Shown here: positions 1 through 8,819 of the stretch, one piece after another
How the letters are laid out: the number at the start of each line of letters is the position of its first letter
How positions within the stretch are numbered: the stretch's first letter is position 1
DNA from: Alkalihalophilus pseudofirmus OF4
Lineage (GTDB): Bacteria > Bacillota > Bacilli > Bacillales > Bacillaceae_D
Assembly: GCF_000005825.2 (NCBI RefSeq)
Contig: NC_013792.1
Span: 221,223-285,222, forward strand
Direction of reading: 5' to 3'
DNA length: 64,000 nucleotides
Position numbers and translations under genes: made by a program
The notes under the pieces: model-generated
The model's database searches: none
Told to the model about the DNA's origin: nothing
Seen by the model: the letters and a program-made list of their open reading frames with translations, nothing else

Positions 1-1
1 T

Positions 2-355
2 TATTCAAAACTTACATTGCGGCAAGATAAAGAAATATTTAATTATTACGCGACAAAATTTGATGATATGGAATTCACTAGAGTTGTTTTTGAGGTAGAT
101 AGTTCTGTTGATGAATTTTACATTGACCAATCACTTGACTATAAGCCTAAATGGACAGCCTTAGATTACTTCATACCTTTAGATGATCGGGATGAGGCGA
201 ATAAAATAAACATGCACTACGATATGATCCCTTCATTAAAAAAGCTTACTAGGCCATATAAGAGCTTTTTAGCCTCATTTATTAGTGTGATGAATGAGAC
301 ACATACTAAAGATGTGAAAATCAGCATGAAAACTGTAGAGAGGAGTGTTTCTTAA
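2..355 (+). CDS. Partial gene at window edge, Tad-operon member of unknown function
   Basis: The reading frame is open to the left edge, so the gene almost certainly begins outside the window; a TTG at 17 has no visible ribosome site. The visible 117 residues are soluble, acidic in the first half and have no signal peptide or recognised motif. The stop overlaps the next start (TAATG at 353-357), which implies translational coupling to the TadZ-like gene and membership of the pilus-assembly operon. I do not recognise the family. By position it could be the C-terminus of an assembly protein, but that is inference. Confidence 0.6.
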   Translation, partial: YSKLTLRQDKEIFNYYATKFDDMEFTRVVFEVDSSVDEFYIDQSLDYKPKWTALDYFIPLDDRDEANKINMHYDMIPSLKKLTRPYKSFLASFISVMNETHTKDVKISMKTVERSVS

Positions 356-1176
356 TGGCAAATATCGCATTTTGGGGTACGGTCCATGGACAAGTAGCAA
401 CTACGACAAATATCATAACCGCTGCTCATTATTCTACATTAGAGTACGATGTTAAAGCGTTGTTAACACAAACTCATTGGAGTCACTCTACTTTAGAGAA
501 ATCAATTACCAAAGAAAATAGTTCGAATACTTTCTTTAATGATACAGGAATAGATGCCTTAGAGCGTTTAGCAAGGAGTAACCGATTGACAGCAAAAGCT
601 ATCCCTGATTATACAGAATCGATAATGAGTGATCGACTGGACCTTTTACCAGGTACTACAAAAAAAGATGAGAGTTTGTTTGCTAACGTTGAAGACGTGA
701 TGTCAAAGATAATGACTGTGGCTAAAAATGAATACGATTTTTCTTTCTTTGATATAAATAGCGGCACTCAGAATGAGTTAAGTAAAATCGTACTTAATCA
801 TGCTGACCTGGTTGTTGTGAACCTTAACCAAAACAAACATGTACTTGATCGCTTTTTTAACAAAGAAGATTATGTCTCCGCATTAGACCAAAAGCCATAC
901 ATTATCGTGATTTCCCAATATGATGAACAATCTAGAATGACACTAAAAAATATAAAGAGAAAATACAAAGTTAATGTACCTATTGTAGGCATTCCGTATT
1001 GTAGTCAATTAAGAGATGCTATGAATGAAAACCGTATGACGGAATTTTTGATTAGATCCCATAACTCTACTAAAAAGCATCATGACTATAAATTCAGACA
1101 AAGCGCACTTAAACTTGTAAATCTAATTTATAAGCTCTCGCAAAAGAAAACTGAGACGATACAAGGTGCTTCATAA
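355..1176 (+). CDS. TadZ/CpaE-like P-loop-derived protein of the pilus operon
   Basis: A 273-residue protein with the overall pattern of MinD/ParA-related TadZ proteins, which place Tad pilus machines in the cell. The N-terminal strand (IAFWG) is followed by a loop, VHGQVATTT, at the P-loop position. That loop lacks the usual Lys-Thr pair, so ATP hydrolysis is doubtful. A second conserved-looking strand (DFSFFDINSG, about residues 124-133) sits where the Walker B/switch II strand is expected. The start codon overlaps the upstream stop and the stop directly abuts the ATPase gene. Assignment to TadZ rests on fold-like pattern and operon context. Confidence 0.65.
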   Translation: MANIAFWGTVHGQVATTTNIITAAHYSTLEYDVKALLTQTHWSHSTLEKSITKENSSNTFFNDTGIDALERLARSNRLTAKAIPDYTESIMSDRLDLLPGTTKKDESLFANVEDVMSKIMTVAKNEYDFSFFDINSGTQNELSKIVLNHADLVVVNLNQNKHVLDRFFNKEDYVSALDQKPYIIVISQYDEQSRMTLKNIKRKYKVNVPIVGIPYCSQLRDAMNENRMTEFLIRSHNSTKKHHDYKFRQSALKLVNLIYKLSQKKTETIQGAS

Positions 1177-3060
1177 ATGAATACCACGCTAAATTTCATA
1201 CTTATTGCGATAGTCATACTATGTGGCATCATATTGTTCGCGTTAAAACTGAAAGGTCGTAGTAGAGAAGTTGAACCAAAGGATAATACCGACAAGAGGC
1301 TCTACACTATGGAACAAGTCGCCCTGTATGTTAAAGAAACCATCAATAATATGGGAACAACGAACATTCACGATTTGGGTTTATCGAAAGCTGAGTTTGA
1401 AAGAAGAAAACGGAAGCAATCTGAATTAGAGTTTGCTCTAAAAAACTGTAACACCGGAGATTTAAATAATAAGACGTATGTTAAAGAATTTATTTTCGAT
1501 CTCTTAGCAAAAACGTACGACTTTAATGAAGTAAATATAAATTACCCCATTCCCTTTAACGATGTAGAAGAGCTAACTTCTAGAGACAAGTTTGATATCT
1601 TGCTCCACATCTACAAAAAAAAGCATGGATTTGATGGATTAAGTATCTTATTTGATAAGTATGAGCTTGCAGCAATGAAACAAGTTATTGAAGATGGGGT
1701 CGATTCCTTTATTGTAACTAACAGTGAAATATCCTCGACCTTTGAAAAAGAAATTTACAATACTCAAGCCCTAACGTTTGAGGATAAGTTACAGATTATT
1801 ACACAGCGAATTTATGCTCATTACAAAGGTTTCGGTGTAATTGATGAGATTAGAGATATGAACATTGACGGGGTTTCAGGGGGAGTTTCAGGTCTTCCTC
1901 CTAGTGTAACTGATTTTGATGAAGAAAAAGATTTAATAGATTCGCTTAGTAAAAGACCTTCCGTTCTAGAAAGTATTTGGGTGATGTACAAAGGTAAAAC
2001 TATTCATCTTTCATTTCTAACTTTTGGGAAGGAAAGCGAACTAAGAAGGGTCGTACAATCTATTCATAAATTCAAAAACCCTGGGCAATTATCTGAGTCT
2101 AATCCTTATATAGTAAATGAAATGGCAGATGGATCACGTGTCGTGGTAGTACGTCCTAACTTTGCAGAGTCTTATGCATTTTTCATTCGTAAATTCGATC
2201 TTCCTTCAGCTTCACTAGAATCTTTAATCCAACACGAAAATAGTGAGCTAGTGATTAAATTACTAAAGTTTTTAATGGCTGGTTGTCGAGTTACAGGAAT
2301 AACAGGGTCACAGGGTTCAGGTAAAACGACTTTATTAATGGCATTAGTCAAATATATTCCTGCACCTTTAACATTACGTTTACAAGAAATGGCATTCGAG
2401 TTGAATATCAGAAAAATTTATCCTCAACGTAACATCTTGTCATTTCAGGAGACCAAGAATGTGACTGGTCAAGAAGGTCTTGATATCCAAAAGAAAACAG
2501 ATGGATCGGTTAATATCCTTGGGGAGGTTGCAACCGATGCTGTAGCTGCTTGGATGATTCAAATGTCTCAAGTTGCTTCGTTATTTACAGTGTTTACACA
2601 CCATGCTAATACACACAAATTACTTATCGAGTCTTTACGTAATTCGCTGCTTAAATCAGGAATGTTCAATAATGAAAAAATCGCTGAAGAGCAAGTTATT
2701 AACGTAGTCAACTTCGATATTCATTTGAAAAGAGACTACCATGGTAATCGCTATATTGAGCGAATCACTGAATGTATTCCGTTAGACAATGATTCTGATT
2801 ATCCGCAAGGCTGGAAGGATTGTACTACTGAGTCTGATAGGACTGCAGCAATGTATGAGACTATGAGCGAATTCTTTAGAAGAATGACCGACAGAAGGTT
2901 ATACGAGAGTAGAAATATTATTGAGTTTAGAGAAGGGAAATATGTACCTGTTCATCCAATAAGCGACGCACAATTGGATCAAATGAGTGCTTATCTATCT
3001 AGAGATCAAATGGATGAACTAACAAGCTTCTTTAAAAAGTACTGGGAGGAGGTAGCTTAA
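1177..3060 (+). CDS. TadA/VirB11-type secretion ATPase
   Basis: A 627-residue type II/IV secretion ATPase predicted to power assembly of the pilin-like proteins encoded downstream. Residues 6-24 form one membrane segment, unusual for TadA proteins, which are normally cytosolic. The Walker A motif GSQGSGKTT lies near residue 377. A degenerate Walker B/Asp-box segment (NILGEVATD) is near residue 447 and a His-box THH near 474. The usual Walker B box GGE is replaced by LGE. The gene starts immediately after the previous stop and the following gene starts directly after its own stop, so the operon is tightly packed. Family membership is secure; substrate is inferred. Confidence 0.85.
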   Translation: MNTTLNFILIAIVILCGIILFALKLKGRSREVEPKDNTDKRLYTMEQVALYVKETINNMGTTNIHDLGLSKAEFERRKRKQSELEFALKNCNTGDLNNKTYVKEFIFDLLAKTYDFNEVNINYPIPFNDVEELTSRDKFDILLHIYKKKHGFDGLSILFDKYELAAMKQVIEDGVDSFIVTNSEISSTFEKEIYNTQALTFEDKLQIITQRIYAHYKGFGVIDEIRDMNIDGVSGGVSGLPPSVTDFDEEKDLIDSLSKRPSVLESIWVMYKGKTIHLSFLTFGKESELRRVVQSIHKFKNPGQLSESNPYIVNEMADGSRVVVVRPNFAESYAFFIRKFDLPSASLESLIQHENSELVIKLLKFLMAGCRVTGITGSQGSGKTTLLMALVKYIPAPLTLRLQEMAFELNIRKIYPQRNILSFQETKNVTGQEGLDIQKKTDGSVNILGEVATDAVAAWMIQMSQVASLFTVFTHHANTHKLLIESLRNSLLKSGMFNNEKIAEEQVINVVNFDIHLKRDYHGNRYIERITECIPLDNDSDYPQGWKDCTTESDRTAAMYETMSEFFRRMTDRRLYESRNIIEFREGKYVPVHPISDAQLDQMSAYLSRDQMDELTSFFKKYWEEVA

Positions 3061-5115
3061 TTGATTCTTGAACTAATTTTCGCAACAGTAGTTCTGGGAT
3101 TTTTACTGAACGTATTGATGTACAAAATACTAAGTAAACGATTCCCTAAAAAGAAGAAAGAATTAAGGCCTGTAGATCTTCTCCCTTCAAAAAAGAAAGG
3201 AACCCAGTGGTTCAACAAGGTCACCCAGAAACTATATGTCAGCATGATGAGGATTCCAATCCTTAAGAATTATGTGTTGAAAATCCGAATCCGTTTAGAG
3301 GCTATCAATAGTTATGATGAATATTCGATTAGGAAAGAAACAGCCAAGATTGTAGCTGCCGTCTTAATCATAGCTATCTCACTTATTCTACTAATGATTA
3401 TATTCAGTAGAAGTTATGTAGCTGTTTTTTGGTTGACCTTAGGTTTGATTTTTTTGAATGGTGTGTTTGTAGATTTTTTTATTCATCGTTTAGAAGATCG
3501 AATGCTAAGAGAGTTGCAAACGTTCATTACTGCATTAAGACATCGATTCCAACATTTAAAAGTTGTCGATGAAGCAATGTATGAGGCGGCGCAGGTTTCT
3601 TCATTTGAAATGAAACTACAAGCTGAAAGAATTTATGAAGTATTAATCTCTACTGAGATTAAAGAAAAACTTTCAGAATATGAAGATACAGCGCCTAATA
3701 GGTTTTTGAAAGCTTTGGCTGCCATTTCAGTAATGGTGATGGAGCAAGGGGATAGGAAGACGGATAAGGGATCTGTTTATCTTAATGGATTAGCTGGAAT
3801 TTCTCGTGAATTGAATTTTGAAGTATCAAGGCGCACCCAATTGAACTGGGTTTTAAAAGGACTTTCAGTTTTAACGGTGGTACCAGTATTTTTTGCGATA
3901 CCGATTAAAACTTGGGCTACAACCTATTTTCCGGTGATGATCGATTTTTACCAAAACCGCATAGGACTCTTTTTGGAGATCATCGTATATGTCACTCTTG
4001 TTATCTGTTACTTACTAATTAGGAAAATGCGTGAAATACAAGAAAGTAAGTATACAGTGGGTGTTAAAAGAAATCCCCTTGTAAAAAGAGTATATGAGGT
4101 TCGCTTTATTAAGAAGTTTGTGGATTTGTTTGTACCTTCCTATCATGAAAAACAATATTACAAACAAACCATCTTGTTAAAGGAAGCTAATTCTCCATTG
4201 AAAGTGGAATGGCTAACCTTACAAAGACTTAGTTTAGTAGTATCGGCATTCCTCATCTTTATTGGGTTTATCTTATACAGTAATCACGTTAAAACTAACA
4301 ATATTTTGTTCTCACCAACATCCTTAAATGCCTTTGGATTAATGGATGAGCAACAACTAGGAGAAGCTCTAGAGTTAACTGCATATGATCGTGAAATGAT
4401 CGATCATTTAAAGGAGGTGAGAATTACTGATAGACAAGACGTAATTGAAACGGTTAGTGAGGACTTGGGGATTGATCCAGGAGATTCTTTAGCCATTGTA
4501 ACCGGTAACCGAATACACAATAAGATACTGAACCTTGAGAACACTTATTTAAAATGGTGGGAGCTAGTGGTAGGGGCTGCTTTAGCCTATGTAGCTTACT
4601 ATATCCCAATTGGTTTGTTACATTTCCAACGATTCTTTAGAAAAAGGGAAATGGAAGAAGAGGTTCATCAGTTTAACACTATTATTTCGGTTTTATCAAA
4701 ATTCGATCGTATCACTGTTTATGAGATTGTTGAATGGATGGAGAGATTCTCTGTAATGTTTAAAGATCCTCTTCGCAGAACCATTCTTACATACGATAGT
4801 GGTCCAGAAGAAGCATTATCACAACTAAAGAAAGATGTGTCATTTCCTGCGTTTACACGTACAGTTGATCGTTTAGTATTAGCGGTTAATAGAATCTCTA
4901 TTGAAGAAGCATTCGAAGATCTCGATATTGAACAACAGTTTCACACTGAGCAGAGGGATCATTATAACAAGAGGATGATTGAGAATAAGAAGTTGTGGGG
5001 AAACATGATTGGCCTTACACCGATTATTGTTCTTGTTATTTTTTACTTAGTGGTACCTCTAATTTGGGTAAGTATTCAAAACTTAAATCAAACAATTTTC
5101 AATCTAACATCATAA
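3061..5115 (+). CDS. Double-length TadB/TadC-like (T2SF) inner-membrane platform protein
   Basis: A 684-residue polytopic protein with about eight hydrophobic segments (near residues 4-22, 96-137, 270-290, 305-325, 390-410, 500-520, 655-680). TadB and TadC are usually separate proteins of about 300 residues. This one looks like both halves in one chain, with two soluble blocks between the membrane clusters. It would form the platform on which the ATPase acts. Start is TTG at 3061, directly after the ATPase stop, with GGGAGGAGG about 10 nt upstream. The domain-duplication reading comes from length and segment pattern, not from an alignment. Confidence 0.75.
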   Translation: MILELIFATVVLGFLLNVLMYKILSKRFPKKKKELRPVDLLPSKKKGTQWFNKVTQKLYVSMMRIPILKNYVLKIRIRLEAINSYDEYSIRKETAKIVAAVLIIAISLILLMIIFSRSYVAVFWLTLGLIFLNGVFVDFFIHRLEDRMLRELQTFITALRHRFQHLKVVDEAMYEAAQVSSFEMKLQAERIYEVLISTEIKEKLSEYEDTAPNRFLKALAAISVMVMEQGDRKTDKGSVYLNGLAGISRELNFEVSRRTQLNWVLKGLSVLTVVPVFFAIPIKTWATTYFPVMIDFYQNRIGLFLEIIVYVTLVICYLLIRKMREIQESKYTVGVKRNPLVKRVYEVRFIKKFVDLFVPSYHEKQYYKQTILLKEANSPLKVEWLTLQRLSLVVSAFLIFIGFILYSNHVKTNNILFSPTSLNAFGLMDEQQLGEALELTAYDREMIDHLKEVRITDRQDVIETVSEDLGIDPGDSLAIVTGNRIHNKILNLENTYLKWWELVVGAALAYVAYYIPIGLLHFQRFFRKREMEEEVHQFNTIISVLSKFDRITVYEIVEWMERFSVMFKDPLRRTILTYDSGPEEALSQLKKDVSFPAFTRTVDRLVLAVNRISIEEAFEDLDIEQQFHTEQRDHYNKRMIENKKLWGNMIGLTPIIVLVIFYLVVPLIWVSIQNLNQTIFNLTS

Positions 5116-5130
5116 TGGGAGTGGATACAA

Positions 5131-5583
5131 ATGGATTCAGTAACTAAGGCAATAATTTTCGGAGCAAGTCTATTAATGGCCATTGCTTTTATCACGATCG
5201 GAGTACAATTATTTGGCACATCGACAGAAGCTTCAAAAGCAGCTACTAACGACTATTCAAGCATTCAAACAGAACTTTCAGAACAAAAATACTTAGCATT
5301 TGAAGGCACAACGGTATCAGGTTCTCAAGTAGGTAACGCAATTAGACGTTTCCAGAATGAAGATAACTTCGGTATCCAAGTAATTACAGGGAAGAACTCA
5401 ACTGGAACATGGTATCACCATGACGCGAGTAACAGTGATAATGTATCACCGGTTGATAATAACCCAGCAAACATTACAAAGCCCGATTCGATTGAGTACG
5501 TAAATTCATCTGGATCATTCAAATCTTCAGTCATTCGTGATAGCAACCATGTTATTAGAGGGATTGTTTTCACACAAAACTAA
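5131..5583 (+). CDS. Pilin-like small secreted protein, candidate major subunit
   Basis: 150 residues: a short N-terminus, one hydrophobic helix (residues 7-29), then a Ser/Thr/Asn-rich soluble domain with a mid-region VTGKNSTG. This matches the layout of type IVb/Tad prepilins, but no classic G/E cleavage signature is visible. It is 15 nt downstream of the membrane platform gene and has a good ribosome site (GGGAGTGG). Low charge in the distal part and similarity of its N-terminus to the next gene suggest related subunits. No prepilin peptidase is encoded in the window. Confidence 0.65.
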   Translation: MDSVTKAIIFGASLLMAIAFITIGVQLFGTSTEASKAATNDYSSIQTELSEQKYLAFEGTTVSGSQVGNAIRRFQNEDNFGIQVITGKNSTGTWYHHDASNSDNVSPVDNNPANITKPDSIEYVNSSGSFKSSVIRDSNHVIRGIVFTQN

Positions 5584-5596
5584 GGGGTTTTAGCAT

Positions 5597-5986
5597 ATGA
5601 CATCTCTTACGAAAGTTATAGTATTTGCAGTTACAGTGGCTATGGTTATAGCTTCTGTGACTGCAACTCTTCACATATATCAAACGCTTAATCAGGGGTA
5701 TGAACAGGTTCAATCGTTAAGTACATCAAGAGAGGTTATTCAAACCTTAGAAATACCAGAGGAACGATTGTTTCAAGCAGACGAAGTGCTATTTTATTTA
5801 TACCAAAATCACCAATCCCCTTATTTTATAAGAGTTAATAATACGGATTACCCTTCTACTTTTAAAATAGCAGATATCAATGTTAATAGCATCTTAAGTG
5901 AACCTTATTATATGCGCACTATCCATTACGATTCTACAGGTATTATTCACATGATTGAATTCAAAGGAGGAGTAGACAATGCCTAA
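5597..5986 (+). CDS. Second pilin-like membrane-anchored protein
   Basis: 129 residues with the same plan as the preceding gene: MTSLTKVIVF start, one hydrophobic helix to about residue 25, then a soluble domain. The N-terminal pattern (S-x-T-K-x-I-x-F) is shared with its upstream neighbour, which suggests duplication. It overlaps the next gene by 8 nt. It is predicted to be a minor subunit or an initiation pseudopilin. The exact role is not visible from sequence. Confidence 0.6.
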   Translation: MTSLTKVIVFAVTVAMVIASVTATLHIYQTLNQGYEQVQSLSTSREVIQTLEIPEERLFQADEVLFYLYQNHQSPYFIRVNNTDYPSTFKIADINVNSILSEPYYMRTIHYDSTGIIHMIEFKGGVDNA

Positions 5987-6533
5987 TCCCGTTTCATTTA
6001 TTGCTTCATTTTTTATAGCTATCGCGGTGATGGTTGTATTCCCCTTGTATCAATTACTAGATAGGCAGGAAGATCAAGCTCAAATCCTTGCTCAAACTGC
6101 TACCGTGTCATTCGTAGATAGTGTACGTAATAAAGGATACATTACTCCGAATATGTATGAGGAATATTTTCAGCTTCTTCATTCTTCTGGCTATACGTTT
6201 GATATAGAAATAGAACATCAAGCAAAATCGTACCATCCAGTATACGAAGATCCGGCAAACCCTTCTACCTTCACTGGTGAGTATATAGTTACGTACGACC
6301 ATTATTACAATTCGCAAATCTTAGAGATTTTATTCCCTGATAATACGTTGCAGCAGGATAATGTTACAAGAAGGTACGAGCTCATTGCAGGCGATTTCAT
6401 TAATGTGAGAGTGAAAAATAGTACGTATACTCCAGTCAGCATTTTAAGGGATGCCGTTACAAATCATGCTAGTGACGATCCGACATCCATCCATATTCTA
6501 TATGGAGGTATGGTTCATAATGAAGATTACTGA
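5979..6533 (+). CDS. Third pilin-like / pilus-operon exported protein
   Basis: 184 residues with one N-terminal membrane helix (FIASFFIAIAVMVVFPLY) and an extracytoplasmic domain rich in Tyr and His. It starts inside the end of the previous gene behind AAAGGAGGAG and its own end overlaps the next start, so all four small exported proteins are translationally linked. Unknown family. The context supports a minor pilin or adaptor role. Confidence 0.6.
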   Translation: MPNPVSFIASFFIAIAVMVVFPLYQLLDRQEDQAQILAQTATVSFVDSVRNKGYITPNMYEEYFQLLHSSGYTFDIEIEHQAKSYHPVYEDPANPSTFTGEYIVTYDHYYNSQILEILFPDNTLQQDNVTRRYELIAGDFINVRVKNSTYTPVSILRDAVTNHASDDPTSIHILYGGMVHNEDY

Positions 6534-7512
6534 TTTAATTCTCTTATTTTTTATTTTCCTTATTCCTATTACATTTGGTTTAGGCATTAAAAGTTTCTTT
6601 GTAAAGGAAGCTATCTACTTAAGTAATACATATGATACTGCAATGACAACTGCCACCATCGATGCTACCAGAAGCTTATTAATGAATGAGCGTCAAGAGT
6701 ATGAAAGTGGCTACCAATCAGCAAAGTACGCAAGTGTCAATTTAGAACAAGCAGGAGAAACCTTTTTCCATACTCTATATAACAATTTTGGAGTAGTGGA
6801 TGATCCTATTGGACAAGGAACACTGAAAGCCTTTTTACCGGCACTAGCAGTGCTAGGATATGACGCTCTTCACTTATATGTAGTGGATGAACATAAGGAT
6901 GTAAATGGAATGACGATAAAAGAACATAAGTGGCTGCCGCCGATACCATTTACGTATAAGGATACTCAAGGCAACCTTATTTACTTTACGTTAGATGATC
7001 AAGTGACGATCTATGATGTGGAAACTAAGGAGTGGGATGAAGGGAAGCGCGATGAACTAGCAACCTATTATAATATTCCCTTGCTACATGATAAAACGCT
7101 TTTTGAAGAGGTAAGAAAGAATACGATTGTCCATGCTTTCCAAGATGAGGTCGCGTTTTATATAAACGAACATAATACGTATGCCCGTCAGATGGGAATA
7201 ACCTATCAATTTACATTACCAACGATCAGCCAGGAAGATTGGTTAAATAGTATTGATGATATTGGGGTTTTAAGTTTCCTACAAGGAATCCCTTTAGGGT
7301 TGGATCAAGAATACAACAACTATGCCTTTGGAGGTGGGCGACTCGTTAGGAACCATAATTTTGAGGGGGTGATTGAAAACGGGGTGAGGACAGCTTATCG
7401 TTCAGATTGCCAGCATGGTAGACAAGTATATCAAACGTTTTCGAATGCAAAGCAGGCAGCCGAATCAGGTTACTTTATATCTAGGTCTAGGTGTAATGTC
7501 GGTGGAAATTAG
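6520..7512 (+). CDS. Pilus-operon exported protein, 330 residues
   Basis: The chosen start (ATG 6520) lies 12 nt after TGGAGG and overlaps the preceding gene by 14 nt. A longer frame exists upstream, but its extra residues merely shadow the neighbouring gene. The protein begins MKITDLILLFFIFLIP, a membrane anchor or signal sequence, followed by about 300 extracytoplasmic residues with several aromatic stretches and two Cys near the C-terminus (SDCQHG and RCNVGG). Family unknown. It is the last gene of the tightly coupled pilus operon before a gap with a promoter-like sequence. Confidence 0.6.
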   Translation: MKITDLILLFFIFLIPITFGLGIKSFFVKEAIYLSNTYDTAMTTATIDATRSLLMNERQEYESGYQSAKYASVNLEQAGETFFHTLYNNFGVVDDPIGQGTLKAFLPALAVLGYDALHLYVVDEHKDVNGMTIKEHKWLPPIPFTYKDTQGNLIYFTLDDQVTIYDVETKEWDEGKRDELATYYNIPLLHDKTLFEEVRKNTIVHAFQDEVAFYINEHNTYARQMGITYQFTLPTISQEDWLNSIDDIGVLSFLQGIPLGLDQEYNNYAFGGGRLVRNHNFEGVIENGVRTAYRSDCQHGRQVYQTFSNAKQAAESGYFISRSRCNVGGN

Positions 7513-7538
7513 ACGATATATAGGTATAAACATATAAT
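7509..7538 (+). promoter_or_regulatory. Candidate promoter for the SLH protein gene
   Basis: TTAGAC and TATAAT are separated by 18 nt, 44 nt before the SLH-protein start. No terminator is seen between the pilus operon and this site, so transcription may also read through. Confidence 0.45.
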
Positions 7539-7581
7539 GAAATTATAGGAAATTATACTTATTATTCAGAGGAGTGACGTT

Positions 7582-8808
7582 ATGAAAAAGACCGTAAAAT
7601 TATTAAGTGCCACCGTCCTAGCAGGCTTACTTCTATTCAATACTAATGCAGAGGCTAGTGCCCAATCATTTAAAGATGTAGCAACCAACCATTGGGCTTA
7701 CAGCACTATTGAACAGGTTGCTAATCGTGGATACATAGCTGGATACCCAAATGGAACATTTGCTCCAAGTAATGAAGTTACTAGAGCTGAGTTTGCGGCT
7801 TTCCTCTCAAGGATTATACCAGGGGAGAGCACCAAGCAGCATACTTTTTCTGATGTCCCTTCAAATCACTGGAGTACTCATGCCATTAATAAAGGGTTAG
7901 CGTTAGGTTTTATTAACCCCAATGATTTTAACAATGGTCGGTTTGAACCGAACCGTACTCTGACTAGAGCAGAAATGGCTAAGTGGATGGCTAACGGGCT
8001 TGCCCAAATTGATGAGGATTATGGTCAAGCTCTAAAAGATACTAAAGACACGCTTGTTCCAATTCCAGAATATTATGGAGGCCAACTTAAAAAGCCAGAT
8101 GTACCTTATGTTGCAGTGTCTCTTGGTACAGGTTTATTAAATGGATATCAAGATGATACTTTCCGTCCACAGGGTAAAACTACACGAGCTGAAGTCGCTG
8201 CCTTATTAGTAAGATACCTAAATGTTATGCAAGCTGATGCAGAGTCATTTCAAGGTTTAGAAGAATTAAGAGCTGTAGGGACAACTGGTACGAATGTAGA
8301 AGTTACTACAAATTATGAGATTACTGAGCCTTTTAGTAATATACGGAACAAAGAGATTCCTCACTTGAGAGGGATCGGATCAGCTAGTGTTAATAGATTG
8401 ATTTTCTTAGATGGAGTAGGTCAGAAACATAACAGCATTTATTCAAAAATGTTTGTCGGTGAACGAGGTGCTGGTTCTGATCAACACATTCCTGTGTTTG
8501 TAGAAAAGTCGTTTAAAGCATCGAACTCACCAAATTATAACGCCTATTATAATGATTATATTCAGGGTTTGATTTATGGGTCTCGATTAGATGTTAAAAA
8601 TTTAAATAGATTTAACTTGCCTGGTTTTGACGGATACAATTTTTCTAATTATATGAACTCCATTGCTGGAACAGGGAAAACATACTGGGAAATGACTACT
8701 GTTAATCGAGCTCCTTTAGGTGATAGTACATTCCATCATAGATCTATATTTTTAAATCCTAACGCAACAGTTAACGGTGAACGCTTTACGATTACTGTTA
8801 GAAAGTAA
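7582..8808 (+). CDS. S-layer-homology (SLH) domain surface protein
   Basis: 408 residues. A signal peptide (residues 1-25, ending near A-E-A-S-A) precedes three SLH repeats: FKDV..HWAY (about 31-80), FSDV..HWST (about 90-140) and a third about 170-215 ending TRAEVAALLVRYL. SLH repeats bind pyruvylated secondary cell-wall polymer. The C-terminal half (about residues 220-408) has no recognised domain and may be the functional head. GAGGAGTG precedes the ATG. It lies 11 nt before the giant secreted protein, so the two probably work as a cell-wall anchor and its exported partner, perhaps linked to the pilus-like machine upstream. Confidence 0.85.
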   Translation: MKKTVKLLSATVLAGLLLFNTNAEASAQSFKDVATNHWAYSTIEQVANRGYIAGYPNGTFAPSNEVTRAEFAAFLSRIIPGESTKQHTFSDVPSNHWSTHAINKGLALGFINPNDFNNGRFEPNRTLTRAEMAKWMANGLAQIDEDYGQALKDTKDTLVPIPEYYGGQLKKPDVPYVAVSLGTGLLNGYQDDTFRPQGKTTRAEVAALLVRYLNVMQADAESFQGLEELRAVGTTGTNVEVTTNYEITEPFSNIRNKEIPHLRGIGSASVNRLIFLDGVGQKHNSIYSKMFVGERGAGSDQHIPVFVEKSFKASNSPNYNAYYNDYIQGLIYGSRLDVKNLNRFNLPGFDGYNFSNYMNSIAGTGKTYWEMTTVNRAPLGDSTFHHRSIFLNPNATVNGERFTITVRK

Positions 8809-8819
8809 GGGGATGCTTA

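Noticed and set aside
6451..6519. Upstream extension of the 6520 gene
   Set aside because: The extra codons only shadow the preceding gene. The hydrophobic MKITDLIL start with TGGAGG fits an exported protein.
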